A model generated the notes under the pieces. The model did no database searches. It was not told where the DNA came from and saw only the letters and a program-made list of their open reading frames with translations. This document shows, piece after piece, positions 43,282 through 55,196 of a DNA stretch of 64,000 nt (its first letter is position 1; every line of letters begins with the position of its first letter). A program made the translations under genes and the position numbers. The DNA comes from Gordonia liuliyuniae (GTDB lineage Bacteria; Actinomycetota; Actinomycetes; Mycobacteriales; Mycobacteriaceae): assembly GCF_021739025.1 (NCBI RefSeq), contig NZ_JAKKOT010000004.1, positions 271,826 to 335,825 of the forward strand, written 5' to 3'.

Positions 43282-44277
43282 TTAGAAGCCGGCGCCGTCG
43301 ACGATCTGTTCGGCGGCCAACGCGGGTGTCAGCGAGCCGTCCAGAACGGCAGCCTCCACCTCGGCGCGGATCGCACGCACCCCCGGCGCGGCATCGATCC
43401 GGTTCAGCACGGTCTCGCGCACCATCGTCCACATCCAGTCGACCTGTTGCTGCGCTCGACGGCGAGCGAACTCCCCCGCCTCGGTCAGCACGTCACGATG
43501 CTTCTCGACGGCCGCCCAGTAGTCGTCCACACCGGACTTCTCCATCGCGCTCATCGTCAGGACGGGCGGCGTCCACAGCGCATCGTGCGGGTAGATGAAG
43601 CCCAACGCGTTCCGCAGTTCGCGTGCAGCGCCGCGCGCCTCGTTCAGGTGCTTCCCGTCCGCCTTGTTGACGACGACGATCTCCGCGAGCTCCAGGACGC
43701 CCTTCTTGATGCCTTGCAACGAGTCGCCCGTCCGCGCCAACGTCAGGAAGGTGAACGTGTCGACCATGTTCGCGACGCTGACCTCCGACTGGCCGACGCC
43801 GACGGTCTCGATGAGCACGACGTCGTATCCGGCGGCCTCGACGAGCACGATCGTCTCGCGGGTCGCCTTAGTGACGCCCCCGAGGGTCCCCGACGTCGGC
43901 GACGGACGAACGTAGGCGTCGGCGGCTGCGGACAGCTGACCCATCCGGGTCTTGTCGCCGAGGATCGAACCGCGGGTCCGCGTCGACGACGGGTCGACGG
44001 CCAGCACCGCCACCCGATGGCCCTGCGAGATCAGATACATCCCGAGCGCTTCGATAGTGGTCGACTTGCCGACGCCGGGCACGCCGGTGATCCCGACCCG
44101 GAACGACTTCCCCGCGTGCGGGCTGACCTGCAGCAGCAACCGCTGCGCTGCCTCGCGGTGATCCGGACGTGTCGATTCGACGAGTGTGATCGCGCGCGCC
44201 AGATCGGCGCGACGCCCCGCCAGCACACCGGCCGCCAATGCGTCGACGTCGATCGATCGTCGTTGCGCCGCGCTCAT
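43282..44277 (-). CDS. meaB: Methylmalonyl-CoA mutase-associated GTPase MeaB
   Basis: The 331-residue G3E-family GTPase protects methylmalonyl-CoA mutase and gates cofactor loading. Walker A is GITGVPGVGKST (~67-78), and further switch segments are VLAVDPSSTRTRGSILGDKTRM and IETVGVGQSE, with base-recognition NKAD. The ATG at 44277 follows GGGAGGAG at ideal spacing; an in-frame ATG at 44295 lacks a site. It lies downstream of mutB and its ribosome site overlaps the end of a 16-bp repeat. It corresponds to Rv1496. Confidence 0.95.
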   Translation of the reverse strand: MSAAQRRSIDVDALAAGVLAGRRADLARAITLVESTRPDHREAAQRLLLQVSPHAGKSFRVGITGVPGVGKSTTIEALGMYLISQGHRVAVLAVDPSSTRTRGSILGDKTRMGQLSAAADAYVRPSPTSGTLGGVTKATRETIVLVEAAGYDVVLIETVGVGQSEVSVANMVDTFTFLTLARTGDSLQGIKKGVLELAEIVVVNKADGKHLNEARGAARELRNALGFIYPHDALWTPPVLTMSAMEKSGVDDYWAAVEKHRDVLTEAGEFARRRAQQQVDWMWTMVRETVLNRIDAAPGVRAIRAEVEAAVLDGSLTPALAAEQIVDGAGF

Positions 44278-44282
44278 ACGCT

Positions 44283-44323
44283 CCTCCCGACTCATGTGCC
44301 TACCGGCTCACGTGCCTGACCAC

Positions 44324-44330
<7 letters not shown>
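44283..44330. repeat. 16-bp tandem repeat across the mutB stop codon
   Basis: On the minus strand three units start at 44330, 44314 and 44298. Each begins CACGTGAG or CACATGAG; in the first unit ACG-TGA is the final Thr codon and stop of mutB. The third unit ends in the GGGAGG used by meaB. Confidence 0.88.
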
Positions 44331-46567
<2,237 letters not shown>

Positions 46568-46571
46568 GCGT

Positions 46572-48491
46572 TCACGCTCCCGCAGTCGCAGTAGAGGCAG
46601 TGTCAGGGTCGAGGGCGTCGAGCAGTTCGGTCAGAACGGCGACGGCGTCGATGCCGACCTTCAGGTGGCCATCGACCGCCTCGTCGGCGGTCCACTCGCG
46701 TTCGGGCCCGGCGACCAGGAGTCGGCCGACGCCCGCGGTGCGAGCGGCCGAGGCCGCCGCTGCACCGTCGTCCGCGTAACGCGCCTTGGTGCCGCACAGG
46801 ACGGTGACGGTGCTCGGGTTCGCCTCGACGGCCGCGGCGACCTCGCCCGGGGTCAACGGTCCGGGGTTGACGACGTCGATACCGCCCGCGGCGAGCAGGT
46901 TCGCGACGAACGTCGTCCGGCCGTTGTGCTCAGCGATCGGACCGAGCGGCAGCATCAGTACCTGCGGACGCGTCGGCGCGGCGTCGGCGCGGTCGCGCAG
47001 AGCTTCGAATCGGCGGGCGACACGGGCCAGCGTGGGCGCCGCGGTCGGCAGATTGTCGGTGTCGGCCGAACCGACACCCAACCTCGGCTCCCCCAGGTTC
47101 GGGAACTCGCTGACGCCGGTGACCGCGGCGGTGCGGTGCGCGACGGCGTCCTCCCGCGCCGCCAACGCCTGCGACACCTGTGCGGCGACGTCTCCTGCGT
47201 CGAGCGCGGCCCGGTATCCGCCCTGCTTCTCGACGTCGGCGAACACCGACCAAGCGGCGGCCGCGAGCTCGGCGGTCAACGATTCGACGTACCAGGATCC
47301 GCCTGCCGGGTCGAGGACGCGACCCAGATTCGACTCCTCCAAAAGGAGCAGCTGCGTGTTCCGCGCGATGCGTCGCGTGAAGGAGGTACGCGACGTGCGG
47401 GCGTCGACCGGGATCGCGGCGTCGAAGGTGTGGACGGTGACCTGGTCGGCCCCGCCGACACCCGCACCGAAGGCGGCGACTGTGCTGCGGAGCATGTTCA
47501 CCCAGGGGTCGCGCTGGGTGAACATCGCCAGATCGGTCACCGCGTGGGTAACGGCGGCGCCCGCCTCTGCCGCGCCGAGCACGTCGGCCACGCGTGCCCA
47601 CATCGTGCGGAGCGCGCGGAGCTTGGCGATGCCCGCGAACTGGTCGTCGTCGACCGAGACAGCGAACGTCACCTGGCGCAACGCCGCGGCGATGTCCAGA
47701 CCTGCGGCGACGGCGTCGCGCACGTGGGCGACCGCGGCCGCGACGGCCAGGCCGAGTTCCTGCGCGTTCGACGCACCCGCCTGGGCGAAGTCGGCGCCGT
47801 CGACGCGGAAGGTGCGGACTCCTTCGGGCGCCTCAGCGGCGAGTGCTGCGGCGTCGGATGCCGACACGGTGGGGCGGCCCGAAAACGCGGCCGTGTACGG
47901 CGAGAGGCCGAGGCTGTGAGTCGTAGCGGCGGTGATGGCAGCCTGTTCCGGGGCGGCGGGCGCCGCAGCGAGGACGGCGAGGAACGCGCGGGCGGCGGCG
48001 ATGCCGTCGGCTCCCGCGTCCAGCGTCACCGGCATCAGATCGAGGTACACGCCCTCGAGCACGCTCGACAGATCTTCGGGGCTCAGGCTGTCGGGCCCCC
48101 GGCTGTCGACTGTCAGCCACAGGCCGCTCGTGCCGTTGCCCGCGGCGTCGAGGATGCTCTCGTTGATCGCGGACGCGTCGCGCTGGTCGGTGGAGTCGCC
48201 GAAGCGCTCGGTGACGCGCCACCCCTGGGTGACGTCGCGGACCGGGTCTGCGCCGCGGACGAACGGGAACGAGCCCGGCACCCCGGGTTCGGCGGCCTCG
48301 TCCTTACGGGTGTAGAGGGGCCGGACGACGACGCCGTCGCGCGTCGGAGTGGACAACAGCGCCTCGGGACTGTCGGTCAACTCGTCCGGGGTGACGCGCG
48401 CCGATTTGGCCAGCACCCCGGCTGCTGCTTTCGTCCAGCGGTCGTACGCCTGGCTCAACCGGGGGTCCACCGGATTCTCACCTGCCGTCAT
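46572..48491 (-). CDS. mutA: Methylmalonyl-CoA mutase small subunit
   Basis: The 639-residue beta subunit has the same fold as MutB but lacks the DxHxxG cobalamin ligand motif in its C-terminal domain, as expected for the non-catalytic chain. [26 protein letters not shown] is the conserved entry to its barrel, and [20 protein letters not shown] is near residue 368. It is the first gene of mutA-mutB-meaB. It corresponds to Rv1492. Confidence 0.94.
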   Translation of the reverse strand: MTAGENPVDPRLSQAYDRWTKAAAGVLAKSARVTPDELTDSPEALLSTPTRDGVVVRPLYTRKDEAAEPGVPGSFPFVRGADPVRDVTQGWRVTERFGDSTDQRDASAINESILDAAGNGTSGLWLTVDSRGPDSLSPEDLSSVLEGVYLDLMPVTLDAGADGIAAARAFLAVLAAAPAAPEQAAITAATTHSLGLSPYTAAFSGRPTVSASDAAALAAEAPEGVRTFRVDGADFAQAGASNAQELGLAVAAAVAHVRDAVAAGLDIAAALRQVTFAVSVDDDQFAGIAKLRALRTMWARVADVLGAAEAGAAVTHAVTDLAMFTQRDPWVNMLRSTVAAFGAGVGGADQVTVHTFDAAIPVDARTSRTSFTRRIARNTQLLLLEESNLGRVLDPAGGSWYVESLTAELAAAAWSVFADVEKQGGYRAALDAGDVAAQVSQALAAREDAVAHRTAAVTGVSEFPNLGEPRLGVGSADTDNLPTAAPTLARVARRFEALRDRADAAPTRPQVLMLPLGPIAEHNGRTTFVANLLAAGGIDVVNPGPLTPGEVAAAVEANPSTVTVLCGTKARYADDGAAAASAARTAGVGRLLVAGPEREWTADEAVDGHLKVGIDAVAVLTELLDALDPDTASTATAGA

Positions 48492-48588
48492 GGGTCAGCA
48501 GCCTTCCGTCATACGCGATTTGAAACGTGCCTGAAGCACCTTAACCGATCGATCGCTCGGCCAGCACATCAGCCTGTGACCTTCATCG

Positions 48589-48594
48589 TAGGAT
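48589..48594 (+). promoter_or_regulatory. -10 hexamer of the TVP38 gene, leaderless start
   Basis: TAGGAT lies 8 nt before the ATG at 48603. This favours 48603 over the in-frame GTG at 48597, which lies only 2 nt after the hexamer. Confidence 0.6.
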
Positions 48595-48602
48595 GAGTGT
48601 CG

Positions 48603-49343
48603 ATGCGCCCTGATGCACACGGCCGAGAAGGCTTGACCGAAGAAGCCGTCCCACTCGAAGGTGCGACGGGGCTCAACCCGCTCGACAAAGCGGCCACCGT
48701 CGGTCGCTCCCGAGCGACGCGCCGAGCGGTCATCGGACTGATCGGTGTGGTCGTGGTTCTCATCGGCGCCTATTTCGTCCCACTCCCGTCGATCAGCCTG
48801 GCGAGGGAATGGTCGGACAGCCTGGGGCCGTGGTTCGCGTGGGTCTTCTTCGGCGTGTACACGATCGCCTGCATCGCACCGCTCCCCCGCACCCCGTTCA
48901 CGGTGGCGGCAGGCGTCCTGTTCGGGCCTGCGCTCGGCTTCGTCGGCTCGTTGACAGCCGCGACACTGGCCGCGGCCGTCGCGTTCGTGCTCGCCCGCAG
49001 GCTCGGCCGCGCCCGAGTCGCACCGCTGCTGGCCAAACCCGTGGTGGCGACGGTGGAGAGCCGACTCGAGCGACGCGGCTGGCTCGCGGTCGGCTCGCTG
49101 CGGCTGATCCCGGTGTGCCCGTTCGCGCTCGTCAATTACGTGTCCGGCCTGTCGGCGGTGCGCCCGGTCCCGTATCTCGTCGCGTCGGTGGTCGGCACCG
49201 CGCCGGGCACCGCAGCCGTCGTCTTCCTGGCCGACGCACTGACCGGGGAGACGCACCCGGCCATGGTGTTCGTCTCCGGCGGCCTGTTCGCCGTCGGGTT
49301 GGTCGGTCTGGTCATCGACGCCCGCATGCCTGTCAATGAGTGA
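48603..49343 (+). CDS. TVP38/TMEM64 (DedA-like) membrane protein
   Basis: The 246-residue protein has about five or six membrane helices (AVIGLIGVVVVLIGAYFVPL, the segment around ACIAPLPRTPFTVAAG, and others). IAPLPRTPFTVAAGVLFGPALG and RLIPVCPFALVNYVSGLS are the two re-entrant family motifs with the conserved arginines. Related proteins are thought to move or flip polyprenyl or other lipids, but this has not been shown here. It is divergent from mutA, as Rv1491c is. The C-terminus ends DARMPVNE. Confidence 0.85.
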   Translation: MRPDAHGREGLTEEAVPLEGATGLNPLDKAATVGRSRATRRAVIGLIGVVVVLIGAYFVPLPSISLAREWSDSLGPWFAWVFFGVYTIACIAPLPRTPFTVAAGVLFGPALGFVGSLTAATLAAAVAFVLARRLGRARVAPLLAKPVVATVESRLERRGWLAVGSLRLIPVCPFALVNYVSGLSAVRPVPYLVASVVGTAPGTAAVVFLADALTGETHPAMVFVSGGLFAVGLVGLVIDARMPVNE

Positions 49344-49401
49344 CCCTTGCCCGCAAGGAATCATGTCTATAGCCTTGATTAGGGCCATATCAAGCCAACA
49401 A

Positions 49402-49435
49402 GCCTGATCTACTGCCTCGCCTGATCTACTGCCCC
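49402..49435. repeat. 17-bp direct repeat upstream of the satD-like gene
   Basis: Two copies of GCCTGATCTACTGCCYC at 49402-49418 and 49419-49435, immediately before the GGAGG of the next gene. Confidence 0.85.
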
Positions 49436-49449
49436 GGAGGTGCAGAACC

Positions 49450-50031
49450 GTGTACGTGCTCACCGTCGACCAACGTGGAAGCAGAACCGATCGGGACCGG
49501 GTCCCCGACATCATCGACCGATACGCGACGGCCCACACCGTCCGCCCGTTCGATCGCACCGCAGGCGACGAAGTCCAAGCGGTGTTCGACGCCGCCGACG
49601 AGATCACGGCGATCGCCGTCGACCTCGCCGCCACCGACAACTGGAGCGTCGGCATCGGCGTCGGCACCGTGGACCTTCCACTGCCCGCCGCCACCCGCGC
49701 GGGCCGGGGCCGAGCGTTCGAGGCGGCGCGCGAAGCCGTCGAAGCCGCGAAACGCGATCGACGACGGATCCGGGTGGTCGGCTCGTCCGACTGGACCGTC
49801 CACGCTCAGACCGCGGCCGGCCTCCTCGTCGACGTCCTCGCGAACCGCTCCGAGGCCGGACGAGAAGCAGTCGCACTCATGCGTACCGGTATCACGCAGG
49901 CCACCGCGGCCGACCGGCTCGGCATCACCCCGCAAGCCATGTCGTCACGGCTCGCGACAGCAGGCTGGGACCTGCAGATTCCCGCCGAAGCCCTCCTCGC
50001 CCGGCTATTGACCGAGGCGGACGCACGATGA
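49450..50031 (+). CDS. SatD-like cyclase-fold protein with C-terminal helix-turn-helix
   Basis: The 193-residue protein starts GTG at 49450 after GGAGG. Residues 1-130 resemble SatD-family proteins, which share the nucleotidyl-cyclase/GGDEF fold: MYVLTVDQRGSRTDRDRV matches the GDIxxSR start, AGDEVQAVF (~39-47) matches GDExQ, and GIGVGTVD...GRAFEAAREAVEAA matches the later strand and helix. Residues ~145-180 look like a helix-turn-helix (ITQATAADRLGITPQAMSSR). The stop overlaps the next ATG as ATGA. Function is unknown; the acidic pair suggests nucleotide binding. Confidence 0.65.
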   Translation: MYVLTVDQRGSRTDRDRVPDIIDRYATAHTVRPFDRTAGDEVQAVFDAADEITAIAVDLAATDNWSVGIGVGTVDLPLPAATRAGRGRAFEAAREAVEAAKRDRRRIRVVGSSDWTVHAQTAAGLLVDVLANRSEAGREAVALMRTGITQATAADRLGITPQAMSSRLATAGWDLQIPAEALLARLLTEADAR

Positions 50032-50597
50032 TCCCCATCCCCCTGCTCGCCGTCGCGGTGATCATCTCGATCATCGGCAGCGTGCTGCGCAGCAGGCTCG
50101 TCGACGATCCGCGTGCCACCGATCGACAGGTGCTGGTGGCCGACGGCGTGACCGCTGTCGTCGTCACCGTCCTCCTCGCCGTCGCCGCGATCGGAGCGTG
50201 GATCGCCGACCCGGTGACCGGCGGCCCGTACGTCGCGGCCGCGGTGCTCACCGTCGTCGCCGCGGCGGCGACAGGCAGCAACGTCGTCCGCCTCGTCCTC
50301 GCCGCAGGCGGGATACCCACCCGCGCGGACAATCACGATGATCCGAGCGACGACGAGCCCGACCAGACCCCGCTGCGCGGCGGCCGGATCATCGGGGTGC
50401 TCGAACGCGCGAGTGTCGCCGCGTGCCTCCTCATGTCCTGGCCGGCCGGACTCGCGGTGATCCTGGCCGTCAAGAGCCTCGCCCGGTTCTCCGAACTGCG
50501 CGCGCCGCGCGCCAGCGAACAGTTCATTCTCGGCACCTTCGCCTCGGTGATGTGGGCGTGCGGCGTCGCCGGGATCGGCTGGTTGATCGCGATGTGA
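50028..50597 (+). CDS. Membrane protein coupled to the SatD-like gene
   Basis: The 189-residue protein has five or six predicted membrane helices (IPLLAVAVIISIIGSVL, ADGVTAVVVTVLLAVAAIGAW and others) and a hydrophilic acidic loop (DNHDDPSDDEPDQTPL) at ~100-115. The C-terminal segment RIIGVLERASV, then AVKSLARFSELRAPRASEQF, then ILGT resembles the C-terminus of DUF3307 proteins, which are often next to satD. The ATG at 50028 overlaps the upstream stop. This resemblance is from memory, so the family call is tentative. Confidence 0.65.
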   Translation: MIPIPLLAVAVIISIIGSVLRSRLVDDPRATDRQVLVADGVTAVVVTVLLAVAAIGAWIADPVTGGPYVAAAVLTVVAAAATGSNVVRLVLAAGGIPTRADNHDDPSDDEPDQTPLRGGRIIGVLERASVAACLLMSWPAGLAVILAVKSLARFSELRAPRASEQFILGTFASVMWACGVAGIGWLIAM

Positions 50598-50646
50598 CGC
50601 GCGTGAGCGTGACGGGCCCGCGCACGCGCCGCCACCGCGCCGGGCG

Positions 50647-51486
50647 TCACCGGTCGGCGTCGTCCGGACCGACGGTCACGAAGTCGATGAGTTCCTCCAC
50701 GCTCCGCAGCAACGGGACCTCGAGGTCCCGGAAGCTGGACACGCCTGCCAGCACCCGGCGCCATCCGTCGCGGGGAGTCCCCCACCCGAGCTCGTCGCAG
50801 ATCCCGGTCTTCCAGTCGATCCCCATCGGGATCTTCGGCCACGCGGTGATCTTGACCGACGCGGGCTTCACCGCTTCCCACACATCGATGTACGGGTGAC
50901 CGCACACCAGGACGTTCTCCCCCACCTCGGCGGTCAGCTTCGCTTCCTTCGTGCCGGCGACGAGGTGGTCGACGAGCACTCCCGCTCGACGGTTCGACGC
51001 GGGTTCGAACTCGGCGAGCGCCTCGTCGAGGTTATCCAAGCCGTCGAGGCTCACCACCACGACGCCCTCGGCGCGGAGGTCGTCGCCCCACACCCGTTCG
51101 AGGAGTGTCGCGTCGTGGACGCCTTCCACGAAGATCCGGCTCGCACGAGCGGTCCGCGCACGCTGTTTGGGCAGAGCGCGTGACCCGGAGGCCGTCTGGA
51201 TGCTCTGCGGCGCGTTGGGCCCGCGACCCTTCGGTCGGACGAGCGTCACGGGTTTTCCGTCGATGAGGAATGCGGCCGGGTACATGTGGAACACCCGGAC
51301 CCGGCCGTGCCGGTCCTCCAAACGAACCATGTCGCCCGCATAGCTGCGTTCCATGCCGACGACTGCGCCACAGAATCCGGTGGCCAGGTCTTCGACGACG
51401 AGGTCGCGCTCCGCCGCGATCTCTGGGGCCTTCGGCTTGCTCCTGCGGGGTGAGGCCAGCACGTCGCGGCCGTAACGATCGTCCAT
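50647..51486 (-). CDS. DUF3097 protein with TOPRIM-like core
   Basis: The 279-residue protein starts MDDRYGRDVLASPRRSKPKAP, standard for DUF3097. The middle part, IFVEGVHDATLLERVWG, then VVVSLDGLDNLDEAL, then GVLVDHLVAGTKE, has the spacing of Glu and DxD residues of a TOPRIM fold, which suggests a nuclease, primase or phosphotransfer activity. An N-terminal beta barrel (~35-100) is also visible. TAGGGT lies 8 nt before a GTG at 51489 and 11 nt before this ATG, so the GTG may be the true start. Function is unknown. Confidence 0.8.
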   Translation of the reverse strand: MDDRYGRDVLASPRRSKPKAPEIAAERDLVVEDLATGFCGAVVGMERSYAGDMVRLEDRHGRVRVFHMYPAAFLIDGKPVTLVRPKGRGPNAPQSIQTASGSRALPKQRARTARASRIFVEGVHDATLLERVWGDDLRAEGVVVVSLDGLDNLDEALAEFEPASNRRAGVLVDHLVAGTKEAKLTAEVGENVLVCGHPYIDVWEAVKPASVKITAWPKIPMGIDWKTGICDELGWGTPRDGWRRVLAGVSSFRDLEVPLLRSVEELIDFVTVGPDDADR

Positions 51487-51497
51487 CACGGTGCACA

Positions 51498-51503
51498 ACC
51501 CTA
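51498..51503 (-). promoter_or_regulatory. -10 hexamer of the DUF3097 gene, leaderless start
   Basis: On the minus strand TAGGGT lies 8 nt before the GTG at 51489. Confidence 0.5.
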
Positions 51504-51573
51504 TGGCATGCGGACGACAGGGGGCATGAGGACGGTCAGGCCGGTGCGACTCTCCGCGTATCGTGGACAGGCG

Positions 51574-52362
51574 ATGAGCACTCCCGAAATCACCATGATG
51601 CGCGCCTGGCCGACGGCGACTCTCGCCGTGTGGGCCGCCGCGCGCGACGCGCACCGCTGCGCGCCGGACGACGTGCTGCACACGCTGCACGACTTCGCGC
51701 AAGCCCACGAACTCGACGGCGTCGACGAATCCGGGGACGCGCTCGCCGTGCTCGACGCCGTCGCGGGCAATGCGCATCTCGCGGTCCGCCTGCCGGCCCC
51801 CGGCGACGCTCAGGGGCTGCCGCCCGACCCGATCACCGACGCCGCGATGGCTGCGGGCGAAGTTCTCCTGATCGACCCCCGTCCCCGCACGGCGGCGGGG
51901 CCGGTGGACGCGCTGGCGTTGATCGCCCGCGGCACGCCCGAACGCTGCCGGTGGACGCTGCTGCGATCACGGACGCCGATCGCCGTCGACCGGCTGTCCG
52001 CCGACCTCCCGCTCGGCGACCTCGAGTACCAGTTGCGCGAGGCGGTCAGCGAGGCCGCACAGATCATCGCGGGACTGTCGGGCATGCGGTCGTCCTCACC
52101 TGCCGACCTCCGGGACGCACTGGCCGCGATGACGCAGGCACGTCGCGTCGACCTCCCACCGCACGACAACCCCCGGGTCGACCGCGTGCTCGCGTCGGCC
52201 GCACAGATCGACGCGATCGTCGCGTTGGCGGGGACGTCGTCGATCGGTGTCACCGGTGTGCAGCACGATCTCGCCGACGATCGGTTCCGCGCGCTGACCG
52301 CGCTCACTCGCACGGCACGCACGGCCGCGATCAACACGTGCATCGTCGACTATCGACGGTGA
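51574..52362 (+). CDS. Hypothetical protein, 262 aa (Rv1486c position)
   Basis: The protein is soluble and mostly alpha-helical with alternating Ala/Asp-rich segments: TATLAVWAAARDAHRCAPDD, then VLHTLHDFAQAHELDGVD in the first 70 residues, and LASAAQIDAIVALAG in the last third. I recognise no catalytic motif. It lies convergent to hemH, the position Rv1486c has relative to the ferrochelatase gene in M. tuberculosis, and divergent from DUF3097. The ATG at 51574 follows GGACAGG weakly. No function is proposed. Confidence 0.75.
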   Translation: MSTPEITMMRAWPTATLAVWAAARDAHRCAPDDVLHTLHDFAQAHELDGVDESGDALAVLDAVAGNAHLAVRLPAPGDAQGLPPDPITDAAMAAGEVLLIDPRPRTAAGPVDALALIARGTPERCRWTLLRSRTPIAVDRLSADLPLGDLEYQLREAVSEAAQIIAGLSGMRSSSPADLRDALAAMTQARRVDLPPHDNPRVDRVLASAAQIDAIVALAGTSSIGVTGVQHDLADDRFRALTALTRTARTAAINTCIVDYRR

Positions 52363-52387
52363 ACGGCCGTACCCCGAACAGCCGGGC

Positions 52388-53458
52388 CTAGCCGGACCGC
52401 GCGGGTCGCTTCACCGGGACGCAGCAGTCGGGTCGACAGATCCGGCCGTCGTCGCCGCACCCCATCGCGCTGATGTCGCCGCCGCCGTCGGCGTACCGTT
52501 CGACGATGTCGGCGACCAACGAGACGAACCGCGCCGATGTGCCGACGGTCGGGACACGGACGTACTCCATGCCGAGTTCGGCGGCCAACTCGGCGCCTTC
52601 GGTGTCGAGATCCCACACCACTTCGAGATGGTCGGACACGAAACCGACCGGGCACACCACCACGCGAGACACACCGTCGGACGACAGCGCGCGCAGATGG
52701 TCACAGATGTCCGGAGCGAGCCACGGGATCTGGGGCGGGCCCGACCGGGACTGCCAGACCACGTCGAACTCGGTGACACCGACCAGACCCGCGACGGCGG
52801 CCGACGCGTCGGACACCTGCCGCGAGTACAGCCGACCGCCGTCGGCGGCAGGGCCCGCCGCTCGGTCGGCGGACTCCGGTATCGAGTGCGCCGTGAACAC
52901 CAGCCGCGGCGGCGGACCGTCCGGGAACCGGTTCAATCCCTCCCGCACCGCGTCGGCGACGGCGCCGCGGAACTCCGGCTCGTCACAGAACTGCGGCAGC
53001 TTGCGGAGCACGACGTCGCGGCCGACGCCGGCGTCGGCGATCGCGCCCGCGATGTCCTCGTGGTACTGCCTGCACCCGGAGTATCCGCCCCACGCCGACG
53101 TCGGGAACACCAGGATTCGACGGTGCCCGTCGTCGACCATCGACGACACCGTGTCCGCCGCCAGCGGATGCCAGTTGCGGTTGCCGAAATAGATCGGCAA
53201 CGCCGACCGCCCACGCCCGTCGAGTTCACCCCTGAGCGCGCCGATCATGTCGAGATTCAACCGGTTGATCGGCGACACCCCGCCGAAGTGCAGGTAGTGC
53301 TGCACCACGTCGTCGAGACGTTCCGGCGGAACGCCGCGACCTCGCGTCACGTTCTCCAGGAACGGGCGCACGTCCTCGGGCTTGTCGGGACCGCCGAAGG
53401 AGAGGAAGAGCAGCGCGTCGAACGGCTCGTCGGCCGGTCGAACCTCTGACGCGGTCAT
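52388..53458 (-). CDS. hemH: Ferrochelatase (coproporphyrin type) with 2Fe-2S ligands
   Basis: The 356-residue enzyme inserts iron into coproporphyrin III (actinobacterial pathway). LFLSFGGPDKPEDVRPFLEN opens the chelatase domain, and FTAHSIPESADR holds the catalytic His. The C-terminus (MGCGDDGRICRPDCCVP) has Cys334, Cys341, Cys345 and Cys346; three of these plus one internal Cys (SGCRQYH) would bind the 2Fe-2S cluster seen in M. tuberculosis. It starts 1 nt after the inhA stop, so it belongs to the fabG1-inhA-hemH operon, as Rv1483-1485. Confidence 0.95.
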   Translation of the reverse strand: MTASEVRPADEPFDALLFLSFGGPDKPEDVRPFLENVTRGRGVPPERLDDVVQHYLHFGGVSPINRLNLDMIGALRGELDGRGRSALPIYFGNRNWHPLAADTVSSMVDDGHRRILVFPTSAWGGYSGCRQYHEDIAGAIADAGVGRDVVLRKLPQFCDEPEFRGAVADAVREGLNRFPDGPPPRLVFTAHSIPESADRAAGPAADGGRLYSRQVSDASAAVAGLVGVTEFDVVWQSRSGPPQIPWLAPDICDHLRALSSDGVSRVVVCPVGFVSDHLEVVWDLDTEGAELAAELGMEYVRVPTVGTSARFVSLVADIVERYADGGGDISAMGCGDDGRICRPDCCVPVKRPARSG

Positions 53459-53459
53459 G

Positions 53460-54293
53460 TCAGTTCAGGAAGTCGTCCGGGAACCAGGTGTTGTGGCTCG
53501 CGCCGCCGTCGACGTAGACGATCGAACCGGTCGTCGCGGGCAGGAAGTCCGAGAGCAGCGTGCACACGCTGGTGCCGACCACGCCCGGATCGTCGACGTT
53601 CCAGCCGATCGGCGACGCACCGTCCCAGTACTTGTTCAACATGTTCAGCTTCTTGGCGTCGTCGGTCGCCGTACCCGAGATGGCTTTCGCGGCAAGGGTC
53701 TTGATCGGTCCCGCCGCCACGAGGTTGGAGCGGATCCGCTTGGCTTCGCCGACCTCGCGGGCGACGTACCGGTTCACCGACTCGAGGGCTGCCTTGGCGA
53801 CGCCCATCCAGTTGTAGTCGGGCAGCGCGGTGCGCGGATCGAAGTCCATGCCGACGATGGAGCCGCCCTCGTTCATCACGGGCAGCGCCGCCCGTGCGAG
53901 CGATGCGTAGCTCCACGCCGAGATCTCGAACGACCGTGCGACGTCGGGGCCGGGGCCCTCCAGGAACGGCACCGCGTCCGGACCCATCAGCGTCTTCGGC
54001 GCGAACGCGATCGAGTGAACGACGCCGTCGACGCCCTGCGGGGCGATCGCCCGGACCGCGTCGGCGAGGGCGCCGAGGCTCTCCTCATCGGTGACGTCGA
54101 GCGGAATCGCGGGCGGCACCTCCTGCGGCAGACGCTTGGCGATGCGGTCGATGAGTCGCAGACGCTCGGGGATCCCGGTGATGATCACCGTCGCCCCCTG
54201 CTCCTGCGCGACCCGCGCGGTGTGGAACGCGATCGACGCGTCGGTGATGATGCCGGTGACGAGGATCGTCTTTCCGTCGAGAATGCCGGTCAC
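53460..54293 (-). CDS. inhA: Enoyl-ACP reductase InhA
   Basis: The 277-residue NADH-dependent reductase elongates FAS-II meromycolate chains. [20 protein letters not shown] is the dinucleotide-binding start, VHSIAF contains Ser94, and DYNWMGVAK contains catalytic Tyr160 and Lys167. Ser94 has the same number as in M. tuberculosis InhA, where substitutions give isoniazid resistance. The C-terminus ([10 protein letters not shown]) is slightly longer than there. It lies between fabG1 and hemH. Presence of InhA is strong evidence of a mycolate-making organism. Confidence 0.96.
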   Translation of the reverse strand: MTGILDGKTILVTGIITDASIAFHTARVAQEQGATVIITGIPERLRLIDRIAKRLPQEVPPAIPLDVTDEESLGALADAVRAIAPQGVDGVVHSIAFAPKTLMGPDAVPFLEGPGPDVARSFEISAWSYASLARAALPVMNEGGSIVGMDFDPRTALPDYNWMGVAKAALESVNRYVAREVGEAKRIRSNLVAAGPIKTLAAKAISGTATDDAKKLNMLNKYWDGASPIGWNVDDPGVVGTSVCTLLSDFLPATTGSIVYVDGGASHNTWFPDDFLN

Positions 54294-54339
54294 GAGATGC
54301 TCCTACTCGAGGTGTTGGGGAGGTCGGACGGGTGCGGGC

Positions 54340-55086
<747 letters not shown>

Positions 55087-55136
55087 TATCTCAGGGAGGA
55101 CGCGACTGCGAACGCGGTCTGGGTCCAGGGCCCTCT

Positions 55137-55196
55137 GGGTCTGCTGGGTCTGCTGGGTCTGCTGGGTCTACGGAAGTCTGGGTCTACGGAAGTCTG
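55137..55196. repeat. 9-bp and 16-bp tandem repeats across the VWA gene stop
   Basis: On the minus strand two units of CAGACTTCCGTAGACC (55196-55181 and 55180-55165) are followed by CAGCAGACC x3. In the first unit AGA-CTT-CCG-TAG is the C-terminal Arg-Leu-Pro and stop of the VWA gene, and the second unit copies it. Confidence 0.88.
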
